Shown one piece after another: positions 1-7,905 of a stretch of DNA of 64,000 nt. Under the pieces are notes generated by a model that saw nothing but the letters and a program-made list of their open reading frames with translations, did not search any database and was not told the DNA's origin. Origin of the DNA: Aestuariivivens sediminicola (lineage in GTDB: Bacteria > Bacteroidota > Bacteroidia > Flavobacteriales > Flavobacteriaceae); contig NZ_JAKMCM010000002.1 of the NCBI RefSeq assembly GCF_022662015.1, forward strand, positions 1 to 64,000. Reading direction: 5' to 3'. The first letter of the stretch is position 1; each line of letters starts with the position of its first letter. A program made the translations under genes and the position numbers.

Positions 1-266
1 TGGCTTCTCTTTCTGTATCCCCATTGAGACGCTTTTTACCTGCTTCAATAAAGTCTTTACTCCAACGATAATATAAATTAGGAGAGATGCTTTCCCGTCT
101 ACAGATAGAGGTAATAGAGTCTTCCCCGTCTACAGATAGAGGTAATAGAGTCTTCCCCTTTTAATCCTTCTAATACAATTCTGATTTTTTCTTCCGATGA
201 GAACTTTCTTCTAGTTTGTCTTTTAATGTCCTTGACAATGGACTTGGCTGATTTCTTCTTTGCCAT
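1..266 (-). pseudogene. IS3-type transposase orfA, frameshifted, cut by window edge
   Basis: Reading leftward from the ATG at 266, the frame encodes a lysine/arginine-rich start and then a helix-turn-helix of the IS3/IS911 OrfA type (KFSSEEKIRIVLEGLKGEDS). A perfect 31-bp tandem duplication (94-124 and 125-155) shifts the frame, and the protein stops at 99-101 after 55 residues. Removing one copy restores the frame, which then reads ESISPNLYYRWSKDFIEAG, the usual second half of this DNA-binding domain. OrfB would lie off the left edge. The element end may be near 377, where the minus strand begins TGTGTAGCGTCA, but no partner end is visible to confirm this. Confidence 0.75.
94..155. repeat. 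Perfect 31-bp tandem duplication inside transposase orfA
   Basis: Two identical 31-bp units abut at 124/125, and the next three bases (ccc) begin a third. Because 31 is not a multiple of three, the duplication is the frameshift that breaks the transposase. The lack of any difference between the copies suggests a recent slippage event. Confidence 0.9.
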
Positions 267-297
267 AATGTTTACTTTTTAAGGTTTGTAATAAAGC

Positions 298-317
298 CTT
301 GAAAGCATGCTTTCAAG
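298..317. repeat. 20-bp perfect palindrome upstream of transposase remnant
   Basis: CTTGAAAGCATGCTTTCAAG is its own reverse complement. It sits about 30 bp upstream of the orfA start and inside the presumed insertion-sequence end. It could be a regulatory hairpin or protein site of the element. It has no T-tract on either side, so it does not look like an intrinsic terminator. Confidence 0.6.
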
Positions 318-411
318 TTAATAATCTATTACTTAACTTTATTCCTTAACTGGTAAACATTTAGCTGACGCTACACAAATACCAACCTCGAGTCAAGACA
401 GTTTTTAAAGG

Positions 412-549
412 ATGGGTTATTTAATTGAAACCAATAAAGCAGTTATTGATGGTGAGACTATATATGACTTTGATTCTATTTCTATTTTTTGGATATCTGC
501 AGCAGTAATTTCTGTGTTTCTAGCATTATTAACATGGAAGAAAACGTAA
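412..549 (+). pseudogene. Possible C-terminal remnant of a membrane transporter
   Basis: A 45-codon frame begins MGYLIETNK and ends in a hydrophobic helix (IFWISAAVISVFLALL) followed by TWKKT and a stop. This resembles the last transmembrane helix and basic tail of a major-facilitator-type permease. There is an in-frame stop at 406-408, just upstream, and no recognisable N-terminal part. It may be the stump of a gene broken by the neighbouring insertion element. Assignment to a particular transporter family is not possible from so short a piece. Confidence 0.3.
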
Positions 550-785
550 ATATTAGAAGTGAGCAACTTTAAATCAGGAATTCATTTGGATAAATATACT
601 GACCATAAAAATTAAATAAAACTCATCAACTTTTTTATCAAAATTGAAGAGGTCCGTACTTGGCAAAAAACCTATTTTTTTAATCTATATATAATCTGGA
701 ATGAATAATTGGTAGCATTTAGCTATTTCACTAATTACTTAAAAAGTTATTTAATCGTACATAAATCGTACAATTTATAAAAACA
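550..785. other. Gene-free AT-rich spacer
   Basis: No open frame of useful length, RNA gene or repeat was recognised here. The stretch lies between the transporter-like remnant and the tRNA-Leu terminator and is probably decayed sequence next to the insertion element. Confidence 0.5.
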
Positions 786-826
786 AAAATCCGTAATCAT
801 TTTATTATTAATGAATTACGGATTTT
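786..826 (-). terminator. Intrinsic terminator of tRNA-Leu
   Basis: Perfect 12-bp arms (786-797 and 815-826) with a 17-nt loop; in the minus direction the stem is followed by a T-rich run. It begins a few bases beyond the 3' end of the minus-strand tRNA-Leu. Confidence 0.75.
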
Positions 827-831
827 AACTG

Positions 832-915
832 TACTCAAGGTGGGAATCGAACCCACACTCTGTTGCCAGAACTGGATTTTGAATCCAGCGCGTCTACCAA
901 TTCCGCCACTTGAGC
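832..915 (-). tRNA. tRNA-Leu, anticodon CAA
   Basis: On the minus strand the molecule folds as a class II tRNA. The acceptor GCTCAAG pairs with CTTGAGT, with a G-U pair at the end. The D-arm contains GGTAGAC, and the anticodon stem CTGGA/TCCAG encloses loop TTCAAAA with anticodon CAA at 881-879, which reads UUG. A long variable arm (TCTG-GCAA-CAGA) and T-arm GTGGG/CCCAC with TTCGATT follow. The discriminator base is A at 832, and CCA is not encoded. A terminator follows at 826-786. Confidence 0.95.
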
Positions 916-940
916 TATTTTTTGCTGAATTAAAAAACGT

Positions 941-1017
941 TTTTGAATCCAGCGCGCCTGCCTGTCGGCAGACAGGTCTACCAATCCGCTCTACCTACCG
1001 AAGGTAGGCACTTGAGC
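941..1017 (-). pseudogene. tRNA-Leu 5'-half copy with two palindromic insertions
   Basis: Reading leftward from 1017, the sequence repeats the first ~38 nt of the adjacent tRNA-Leu (GCTCAAGTG, then GCGGATTGGTAGAC with one T missing, then GCGCTGGATTCAAAA). It is interrupted by a 19-bp insert at 990-1008 and a 20-bp insert at 956-975. Each insert carries a short hairpin: CCTACC-GAA-GGTAGG at 994-1008, and CCTGTC-GGCA-GACAGG at 961-976 (the last G belongs to the tRNA part). The copy ends at the anticodon loop, so it cannot make a functional tRNA. Confidence 0.8.
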
Positions 1018-1102
1018 TTTTCGGACAGCAAAAATATGTATTTTTTCGAAAACTAGTTGTAAAAATACCATACATTATACTTTTTAGGTAAAAATAAATG
1101 TA

Positions 1103-1110
1103 TAAATTTG
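1103..1110 (+). promoter_or_regulatory. Bacteroidota -7 box upstream of prs
   Basis: TAAATTTG matches TAnnTTTG exactly, 53 bp upstream of the prs ATG. No convincing -33 TTTG was seen at the usual distance. Confidence 0.5.
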
Positions 1111-1163
1111 CACCTCGTTAAAAACGAAGGTGTCCTTGGACGCTCAAAAACAAGACCTTAACA

Positions 1164-2105
1164 ATGCCAATTGTAATTACAGAAGCTAAAATTTTTGCCT
1201 GTTCCCAAAGCATGGTCCTTGGTAAAAAAATTGCCAAAGCCTTTGGTACCAAACTCGGCAATGTAATTACGTCAAAATACAGTGATGGGGAGTTTCAACC
1301 CTCCTATGAGGAATCCATCCGCGGCACTCGTATTTTCATTATCGGTTCTACCAATCCCGGACCGGAAAATTTAATGGAAATGCTGCTCATGATAGATGCG
1401 GCCAAACGAGCTTCTGCTAGACACATCACAGCGGTATTGCCCTACTTTGGATGGGCAAGGCAGGATCGGAAAGACAAGCCGAGAGTGCCCATTGCGGCGA
1501 AGTTGGTTGCAAAGATGTTGGAAGTTGCCGGAGCAACACGCATCATTACCATGGATTTGCATGCGGATCAGATACAGGGCTTTTTTGAGAAACCGGTAGA
1601 CCATTTATTTGCCTCCACTATTTTTCTGCCGTATTTGAGAAAGTTGAATTTGGATAATTTAACCATTGCCTCTCCGGATATGGGAGGCTCCAAAAGAGCT
1701 TATGCCTATTCCAAAGCGCTTGAAAGTGATGTTGTTATTTGCTACAAGCAACGGGCTAAGGCGAATGTGATTATGCATATGGAATTAATAGGTAATGTTA
1801 CCGGAAAGAATGTGGTGCTGGTAGACGATATGGTCGACACGGCAGGAACCCTAACCAGAGCAGCTGACCTAATGATGGAGCGTGGCGCCCTGAGTGTAAG
1901 AGCCATATGTACGCATCCGATATTGTCTGGAAATGCTTATGAGAATCTGGAGAAGTCTAAATTGGAAGAACTCATTGTAACAGATTCCATTCCCCTATCT
2001 CAGACGAGTGATAAAATTAGGGTGCTGAGCTGTGCAGACTTGTTTGCCGATGTGATGCATCGTGTGCATGAGAACAGTTCCATTAGCTCTAAATTCATCA
2101 TGTAG
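1164..2105 (+). CDS. prs: Ribose-phosphate pyrophosphokinase
   Basis: Makes 5-phosphoribosyl 1-pyrophosphate from ribose 5-phosphate and ATP in the cytosol, feeding purine, pyrimidine, NAD, histidine and tryptophan synthesis. The 313-residue length is normal. Visible motifs are the ATP-binding segment RQDRKDKPRVPI, the ASPDMGGSKRA loop and the PRPP-binding signature VVLVDDMVDTAGTL near residues 216-229. The ATG at 1164 gives the expected short N-terminus. The gene is followed after 63 bp by rplY, then pth, an order common in Flavobacteriaceae. The assignment is secure. Confidence 0.97.
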   Translation: MPIVITEAKIFACSQSMVLGKKIAKAFGTKLGNVITSKYSDGEFQPSYEESIRGTRIFIIGSTNPGPENLMEMLLMIDAAKRASARHITAVLPYFGWARQDRKDKPRVPIAAKLVAKMLEVAGATRIITMDLHADQIQGFFEKPVDHLFASTIFLPYLRKLNLDNLTIASPDMGGSKRAYAYSKALESDVVICYKQRAKANVIMHMELIGNVTGKNVVLVDDMVDTAGTLTRAADLMMERGALSVRAICTHPILSGNAYENLEKSKLEELIVTDSIPLSQTSDKIRVLSCADLFADVMHRVHENSSISSKFIM

Positions 2106-2168
2106 TGAGGGAGAACTAAGAAACCATCAATTAAATAGAATATAAATTAGAAATTTAAATATTAAAAC

Positions 2169-2822
2169 ATGAAATCAATTACAATCAATGGATCCAAAAG
2201 AGAAAGCGTGGGCAAGAAAGCAACGAAGGCCTTACGTAATGCTGGTCAGATTCCTTGCGTATTATACGGGGGAGATAAGCCAGTGCATTTCTCGGCACCA
2301 GAAATCGACTTCTCAAAGCTTGTTTACACGCCCAATGCGCATACTGTTGTTATTGAGCTTTCTAACGGTGAATCGTATAATGCCGTAATGCAGGATATAC
2401 AGTTTCACCCGGTAACCGACGCTATCTTACATATCGATTTCTATCAGTTGTTCGAAGACAAACCAATTACCCTGGATATCCCGGTTAACCTTGTGGGGAA
2501 CTCCAGAGGGGTTAAGAACGGAGGTGTTCTGAGAAGAAACAACAGAAAATTACGTATCAAGGCACTTCCTGTCGATTTACCTGATTTTATCGAGATCGAT
2601 ATTACACCGCTTAAGATCGGGGATAAAGTCTATGTAAGAGATTTGGAATCTGAGAAATACAGTTTCCTTCATACCGATAATACGGTGGTTTGTCAAATCA
2701 AGACGGCAAGAACAGCCATTCTCGATGAAGAGGAAGAGGAAGAAGAAGAAGCTGTTGAAGGTGCAGGTGAAGAAGCAACAACTGATGCTGAAGCACCGGC
2801 AACGGAAGCTGCTCAGGAATAG
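2169..2822 (+). CDS. rplY: 50S ribosomal protein L25/general stress protein Ctc
   Basis: Binds 5S rRNA in the large ribosomal subunit. At 217 residues it is the long CTC type: an N-terminal L25 beta-barrel (about residues 5-90) with the start [22 protein letters not shown] and the conserved IPCVLYGG, a C-terminal TL5 domain (about 95-180), and a very acidic tail with a run of Glu followed by Ala/Thr/Glu-rich sequence. Such acidic tails are usual in Bacteroidota L25 proteins. The gene lies between prs and pth and is closed by its own terminator. Confidence 0.95.
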   Translation: MKSITINGSKRESVGKKATKALRNAGQIPCVLYGGDKPVHFSAPEIDFSKLVYTPNAHTVVIELSNGESYNAVMQDIQFHPVTDAILHIDFYQLFEDKPITLDIPVNLVGNSRGVKNGGVLRRNNRKLRIKALPVDLPDFIEIDITPLKIGDKVYVRDLESEKYSFLHTDNTVVCQIKTARTAILDEEEEEEEEAVEGAGEEATTDAEAPATEAAQE

Positions 2823-2847
2823 TATTCTGTTTCAACTAAATAGGAGA

Positions 2848-2880
2848 AGCATTCTGAATTATTCAGGATGCTTTTTTATT
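2848..2880 (+). terminator. Intrinsic terminator after rplY
   Basis: AGCATTCTGAA and TTCAGGATGCT form an 11-bp stem with one G-U pair and a 3-nt loop, followed by TTTTTTATTTTT. It separates prs-rplY from pth. Confidence 0.85.
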
Positions 2881-2900
2881 TTTACACAAAGTAGTAAATC

Positions 2901-3536
2901 GTGTTAAAGAAAATTACACAATTTTTTAATAAACACCTTAAGTCTTCAAACAGGGAAGAGGCACATTCTATGAAAAAGTTTTTAATCGTTGGTTTAGGAA
3001 ATATTGGTGAAAAATATGAAAATACACGGCATAATGTCGGATTTAGAATTGTAGACCACTTTGCAAAAATGGAGACATTGAATTTTGAAACCCAAAAACT
3101 GGGAGAGATAGCCACGTACAGATTAAAGGGAAGAACACTAATTTTCCTCAAACCCAACACGTATATGAATTTAAGTGGAAAGGCCGTTTTGTACTGGTTG
3201 ACAAAGGAAAAAATTCCTATAGAAAACCTGTTGGTTATTACCGACGATTTAAACCTGCCTTTTGGAAGCATCCGTTTGAAGACGAAAGGCAGCGACGGTG
3301 GCCACAATGGGTTGAACGATATCCAGAACAAGTTACAGACAACGACCTACAACCGGTTTCGATTCGGTATAAGCGATGCGTTTAGCAAGGGCAAACAGGT
3401 CGATTATGTCTTGGGCGAATGGACCTCCGAAGAGGTCGAACAACTGCCCGAACGCTTAGATACCTCGGTTGCACTGATAAAGTCCTTCGTTTTAGCAGGG
3501 GTGCAACACACCATGAATGCCTTCAATGGTAAATGA
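2901..3536 (+). CDS. pth: Peptidyl-tRNA hydrolase
   Basis: Releases tRNA from prematurely dropped peptidyl-tRNA so that it can be recycled. The core is typical: FLIVGLGNIGEKYENTRHNVGF contains the catalytic His and surrounding Asn residues, and LKPNTYMNLSG and GSDGGHNGL are also present. The frame can start at GTG 2901 (211 residues) or ATG 2970 (188 residues, the usual family length). The longer form adds about 23 basic residues (MLKKITQFFNKHLKSSNREE). I recall such an extension in other flavobacterial homologues, so GTG is given here, but the ATG remains possible. Confidence 0.93.
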   Translation: MLKKITQFFNKHLKSSNREEAHSMKKFLIVGLGNIGEKYENTRHNVGFRIVDHFAKMETLNFETQKLGEIATYRLKGRTLIFLKPNTYMNLSGKAVLYWLTKEKIPIENLLVITDDLNLPFGSIRLKTKGSDGGHNGLNDIQNKLQTTTYNRFRFGISDAFSKGKQVDYVLGEWTSEEVEQLPERLDTSVALIKSFVLAGVQHTMNAFNGK

Positions 3537-3553
3537 ACCCCTCAGCGACCGGT

Positions 3554-6316
3554 CTAATTAATGACTATTTTTTTGGTCGACTTACGCATACCGTCGTTTA
3601 CATTTAATATATATATACCTGTTTGAGCGTGTTTCAGACTAATGCGTTCTTCAAAGTTTACGGAAGCCTCATAATTGTGTTTAAAAATCTGACGCCCTCT
3701 CATATCAAACACTTCAATATCCAGATATTTCGATTGTGACCCGTCGAGGGATATGGTGAAGTCCCCTTTGTTTGGGTTTGGATAAACCTTGAGACTGCTT
3801 ATTTCGTTCAGGTCCGGGTCATTTAATGTGATTGTGGTAATGCACATATCCAAATACCAGTCGTTCAGGGTTCCCTCGTCTACCGGTTCGAAATCGGCGA
3901 CAAGCAAATTCCAGTTGCCCTGACTATCCAAAGTATTGAATGACCCTAATGTACCGGAAGGGCTAAACGTTCCGGTGATGGTGCCATTCGGAGGAATAGA
4001 GCAAACGATTGCCGGTGCCCCGTCGTCAAAAATAATATCGAAACCATCCTCATCGTCACATTCGAGGGCCCATAAAAATTCTTTGGTGCTGTTATTCGGA
4101 TGGTCCAGTTGAACCAATACGTCACTTGCGTAGGTATGCGTGACATCCACATTTACCTTAAGGCTCGTTATAATCCCATTATCGGGCACGTTGATGGTGT
4201 TTCCAACTACGGTACCCGGTTGACCGGACGTTGTGGCATCCGGAATACTAATGTTGAGGTTGGAAGCTGATAAATATTGATTACAGGTTTCGGTGACGGT
4301 ATACCCTATGGCAAAGTCGGCCTCATTGATAGCGAAAAATATATTTTGTGAAGCATCGGCTTCAACCATGATGCGACAAAAGGGTGCGGCCACACCTCCG
4401 GGGAAGGTCACAGATGCACTGCCATCATTGGCTGTAGAAGCTAATACGGTGGGATAGGTTAAACCCCCGTCCGTGGATAATTTTATAGTCACCATTGTGG
4501 TACTCATCGGTGCAAGGTTGGTGTCTGCCACATCCCATGACACGGTTTGTGTACTGCCAACAGGGTAACTTATATAGCTGCTTTGAGAGGTGACCTTAAA
4601 TGGCCCGTTAGCATCAACTACCGTAACCGTCATCCCATCGTTGTCCGTTTGCCCGTATGCCGTGTTGGAACCGTTGTCTCTGACCGTCAATTGAAAATTA
4701 AGATCCCTGGCAACGGCAGGCAGGATTTCCCAGGAGCTTGAACCATTTGAAAATCTCAAATCTTCCAACCGGGGGATATACCGTACCGGATTGGTAGTAG
4801 GTTTAAAAGACCGGATCAAGGGACCGGTGGTATTTGTTTCCGAAACACTACCCTGCGAAGTTGCTAAATCATATTGCTCCCAGGTAAAGGTATGGGTTCC
4901 GGTATTAAAAGTATCGTCCGAGCTTCCGGTAAGCCTAAACGGCGTTGAAATGGGAATGGTATAATCGGCTCCGGCATTGGCAGTAGGCGCCACGTTTCCG
5001 GTTGGCATCTCATCCGGACAGCCACTGCTACTGCCATTGCTTATGTTAGCCCATATCATCTGCAGGCTTTTTTGATGAAAGTAATCATCGGAACTGGTCT
5101 GAACATTATCAGGAGAGCATAATCCGGCATAGGACATGATGGTTGTACCGCTACCCGGCTCATAGGAGTTGTTAGAATCCCATTGCCCGGCCGAGCAGCC
5201 ACCACTGCTGCTGGTCCAGGTATGTGGTGCACCATACTGGTGGCCCATTTCATGGGCTACATATTCAACATCAAAAATATCGCCCACGGGAGCGGACAGA
5301 CCCGTAACCCCTTTAGCTTTATCTAATACCACACAGGGGGAATTAAGTTGTGCTATACCACCCCCGCCTGTACTGAATACATGTCCGATATCGTAACCTG
5401 CATTGGTAATAGCATTGTCAATGATAGTCTGATTTTGTGCGAGCATGGCTTCACCATCATCATTCGTATAACCATCCGGTTCGGCTAAAAATATAAGGTC
5501 GGTGTTGTCTACCATTTGCATGGTAAGGGATAATTCATTTTCAAAAATCCCGTTCACTCGATTCATGGTCACCATCATAGCGGCCAAGACCGCTGCTTTT
5601 TTCTCTGCATCGGTACCGTCTGAAACCCCTGCTTCATTAATATGAAAGGTCGAATACTCCACCGTTGATGCCAGGGCCAGGTCATAGGTCCTCAGGGTAC
5701 CATCATTGGCATTTAGTAAAGCATTCGATTTTGTGGATGCCGCTATTTTCAGTTGAGGGCCATCATCAACAAAACCACAGGCAAAAGCGGTTTTGGGATG
5801 CATCAGATCACTTTTCTCATACACCATATAATACCCTTTATTATGAGCAATGGGGTCTATGAGGTGGATGCCCTTACCGGAGGAAATCCCCATGACATGC
5901 AGGCCTTGAGGTGTTATACTAAATCGAATTTTATTTCCTGTATGTTCTGTACTGATACCTACATAGGTTCTTAAATCCGGGTGCTTGCTTTGAAAATCAG
6001 ATTTCAGCAAAGGCGCTTCTTGTATGCTATACGTTTCTAAAACCCCCTGACTGTTGGGCAATTTAAGTGTTACGTTGGAGATAAAAGCCGTACTGCGGTC
6101 CGGAGCTGTTTTTAAAACAGCTTTCAAAGCGTCGATGTCTAGTTTGTAAAATGCGGCGCGATTCTGCTTCAGATCCTTACTCAGTGCTTTTCCTTCTGAA
6201 GCTTCAGTTTGTGTGGCCGGAAACCAGATGTCCTTGTCGTTTTGGGCAAAAACAACAGTCGAAAAACATAACAAAATAACTAGGGAGGCCATCCAATGGC
6301 GGTGCATCTTTTTCAT
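3554..6316 (-). CDS. Secreted reprolysin-type zinc metallopeptidase with P-domain and T9SS tail
   Basis: Residue numbers here count from the upstream ATG at 6337. The ATG at 6316 is preferred because it directly begins a signal peptide (MKKMHRHWMASLVILLCFSTVVFAQ). The catalytic site is HEMGHQYGAPH (His362, Glu363, His366, His372), with a Met-turn TIMSYAGLC downstream, as in M12B-like metzincins. A lone Cys near 187 (FACGF) could act as a cysteine switch in the propeptide. Fibronectin/PKD-like sequence follows, then a proprotein-convertase P-domain (about 690-820, TSLKVNVDVTHTYASDV). A T9SS type A sorting tail (VYPNPNKGDF to the end) directs outer-membrane translocation. The gene is convergent with pth. 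The substrate is unknown. Confidence 0.88.
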   Translation of the reverse strand: MKKMHRHWMASLVILLCFSTVVFAQNDKDIWFPATQTEASEGKALSKDLKQNRAAFYKLDIDALKAVLKTAPDRSTAFISNVTLKLPNSQGVLETYSIQEAPLLKSDFQSKHPDLRTYVGISTEHTGNKIRFSITPQGLHVMGISSGKGIHLIDPIAHNKGYYMVYEKSDLMHPKTAFACGFVDDGPQLKIAASTKSNALLNANDGTLRTYDLALASTVEYSTFHINEAGVSDGTDAEKKAAVLAAMMVTMNRVNGIFENELSLTMQMVDNTDLIFLAEPDGYTNDDGEAMLAQNQTIIDNAITNAGYDIGHVFSTGGGGIAQLNSPCVVLDKAKGVTGLSAPVGDIFDVEYVAHEMGHQYGAPHTWTSSSGGCSAGQWDSNNSYEPGSGTTIMSYAGLCSPDNVQTSSDDYFHQKSLQMIWANISNGSSSGCPDEMPTGNVAPTANAGADYTIPISTPFRLTGSSDDTFNTGTHTFTWEQYDLATSQGSVSETNTTGPLIRSFKPTTNPVRYIPRLEDLRFSNGSSSWEILPAVARDLNFQLTVRDNGSNTAYGQTDNDGMTVTVVDANGPFKVTSQSSYISYPVGSTQTVSWDVADTNLAPMSTTMVTIKLSTDGGLTYPTVLASTANDGSASVTFPGGVAAPFCRIMVEADASQNIFFAINEADFAIGYTVTETCNQYLSASNLNISIPDATTSGQPGTVVGNTINVPDNGIITSLKVNVDVTHTYASDVLVQLDHPNNSTKEFLWALECDDEDGFDIIFDDGAPAIVCSIPPNGTITGTFSPSGTLGSFNTLDSQGNWNLLVADFEPVDEGTLNDWYLDMCITTITLNDPDLNEISSLKVYPNPNKGDFTISLDGSQSKYLDIEVFDMRGRQIFKHNYEASVNFEERISLKHAQTGIYILNVNDGMRKSTKKIVIN

Positions 6317-6350
6317 GTGAAGATTTTTTAGCGTCAATAAAAATAACTTC

Positions 6351-6358
6351 TAATTTTG
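6351..6358 (+). promoter_or_regulatory. Bacteroidota -7 box upstream of small lipoprotein gene
   Basis: TAATTTTG matches TAnnTTTG exactly. Transcription would begin near 6365, which supports translation from the ATG at 6397 rather than 6373. Confidence 0.5.
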
Positions 6359-6396
6359 TTAATAGCAAAAAAATGTGCCATGTGGCAGAAAATTCT

Positions 6397-6921
6397 ATGG
6401 TTCTGAATGTTAAGAATTTAAATATCCTTGTTATGATGCTTTGTTTGTGTTGCTGTAAAACAAAGGATCTGGTTGTAAATAATAGCGCCGATATAAGGCC
6501 CTGGTGTCCTGAAAACGGTACATGTACGTTTAAAATATTAACGGATAAACGGATGGAAAGGCATTACGATGAACACAATGCCCTTTATGTGAGTCTGGTT
6601 GACGGTGATCAATGGGTGTTTGAAATTGAATATAAAAAGGAGGTGCCGCCCAATGCCCTGGATGCCGAATTACGGGAGCAGATCTTTCTGGAAATTAACC
6701 CGCGACAATTAAACACCAGGGGAGACCAGGGGATAAAGGCAAAGTTGGTTTTCGCCAGATGGTGTTACTGTAAAGGGGAAGCAGGCTATTTTATGCCCAA
6801 TCAGAAAGACATTGATCTGATTAAGGTGAATGATACTGTTTATGAGTTGCGTTTGGATTTCAGTGTTCTGAACATACCCCAAGCCATTAGCAAAATTGTG
6901 CAGCGATTTGAAATACCATAG
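6397..6921 (+). CDS. Hypothetical lipoprotein
   Basis: The product has 174 residues from ATG 6397; an in-frame ATG at 6373 would add eight residues before the signal peptide. The start MVLNVKNLNILVMMLCLCCCKTK is a lipoprotein signal with Cys at the cleavage point, so the mature protein should be anchored in a membrane facing the periplasm or cell surface. The body contains HYDEHNALYVSLVDGDQWVFEIEYKKEVP and an NPRQL segment and has no motif I can assign to a family. It stands between the metallopeptidase, transcribed away from it, and ribF. Confidence 0.7.
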   Translation: MVLNVKNLNILVMMLCLCCCKTKDLVVNNSADIRPWCPENGTCTFKILTDKRMERHYDEHNALYVSLVDGDQWVFEIEYKKEVPPNALDAELREQIFLEINPRQLNTRGDQGIKAKLVFARWCYCKGEAGYFMPNQKDIDLIKVNDTVYELRLDFSVLNIPQAISKIVQRFEIP

Positions 6922-6923
6922 TA

Positions 6924-6954
6924 TTTGTATATCCTTTTATAATGGTTAATTTTG
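6924..6954 (+). promoter_or_regulatory. Consensus Bacteroidota promoter of ribF
   Basis: TTTG (6924-6927) and TAATTTTG (6947-6954) are separated by 19 bp, the expected -33/-7 arrangement. The start site would be near 6960. This rules out the TTG at 6952 as the ribF start and supports the TTG at 6970. Confidence 0.75.
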
Positions 6955-6969
6955 CAGAAACGTTTTAGC

Positions 6970-7905
6970 TTGAAAATTAGCAAATCCCTAACCTTACCTT
7001 CCAATACGCACACCGTAGTAACCATTGGTACCTTTGATGGAGTTCATATTGGTCACCGCAAGATCATTGGGCGTTTAATCCATACCGCGAAACAGGAAGG
7101 TTTAAGCTCTGTGATACTCACCTTTTTTCCCCATCCCAGGATGGTACTTCAAACGGATGCTCAAATAAAACTAATCAATACCATTGAGGAGCGTTATGCC
7201 ATTTTAGAAACGCTTGGTATCGACTTTCTCGTCGTAAAAAAGTTCACGCGGGAATTTTCTAGAATGCCCGCAGAAGATTTTGTAAAGCGCATTTTAGTGG
7301 AAAAGCTCAGAGCAAGAAAAGTGGTTATTGGTTATGACCACAGGTTCGGGCGAAACCGAAATGCCAATATTGAGGGTCTAAAGCAATTCGGATTAAAATA
7401 TAACTTCGAAGTTGAGGAAATCCCGGTTCAGGACATCAATGACGTGGCGGTGAGTTCCACAAAAATAAGAAGGGCCCTTGAGGAGGGTCATATTGCTAAG
7501 GCCAACTCCTATCTGGGATATCATTTTATGCTTACAGGGACCGTAATCAAAGGGAAGGGTTTGGGCAGACAACTCGGCTTTTCTACGGCCAATATAGCCA
7601 TTGAGGAAGATTATAAAATCATTCCAAAGCAAGGCGCCTATGTGGTGAGGTCTTTAATTGACGAGACCTTATTTTATGGGATGATGAATATTGGAACCAA
7701 CCCCACCGTCAGCGGTGACGCCCTCTCTATAGAAGTACACTTTTTCAACTTTGAGGGGGACATCTATACGAAACGATTGAAAATAGAATTGCTTCAGCGC
7801 TTGCGCGATGAACATAAATTTGATTCTTTAGACCAATTAAAAGCTCAGCTGGAAAAGGATAAGGCAGCTGCACTGGCCTACCTGGCTGATACTGATGTTA
7901 AATAA
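6970..7905 (+). CDS. ribF: Bifunctional riboflavin kinase/FAD synthetase
   Basis: Phosphorylates riboflavin to FMN and adenylates FMN to FAD. The N-terminal FMN adenylyltransferase domain shows TIGTFDGVHIGHRKII, with the HIGH-type nucleotide site, and a later SSTKIRRAL. The C-terminal kinase domain shows GKGLGRQLGFSTANI, where the usual PTAN signature has Ser in place of Pro, then MMNIGTNPTV and the late HFFNFEGDIY. A TTG start at 6970 gives 311 residues; the upstream TTG at 6952 overlaps the promoter. The final 11 bases overlap the next gene, so the two are probably co-transcribed. Confidence 0.95.
   Translation: MKISKSLTLPSNTHTVVTIGTFDGVHIGHRKIIGRLIHTAKQEGLSSVILTFFPHPRMVLQTDAQIKLINTIEERYAILETLGIDFLVVKKFTREFSRMPAEDFVKRILVEKLRARKVVIGYDHRFGRNRNANIEGLKQFGLKYNFEVEEIPVQDINDVAVSSTKIRRALEEGHIAKANSYLGYHFMLTGTVIKGKGLGRQLGFSTANIAIEEDYKIIPKQGAYVVRSLIDETLFYGMMNIGTNPTVSGDALSIEVHFFNFEGDIYTKRLKIELLQRLRDEHKFDSLDQLKAQLEKDKAAALAYLADTDVK

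Noticed and set aside
941-1017. Second functional tRNA-Leu
   Set aside because: Only the first half of the tRNA is present and it is interrupted twice; no T-arm or 3' acceptor strand.
2725-2907. Lysine-rich frame overlapping the end of rplY
   Set aside because: It is the shifted reading of the acidic Glu-rich tail and runs through the terminator.
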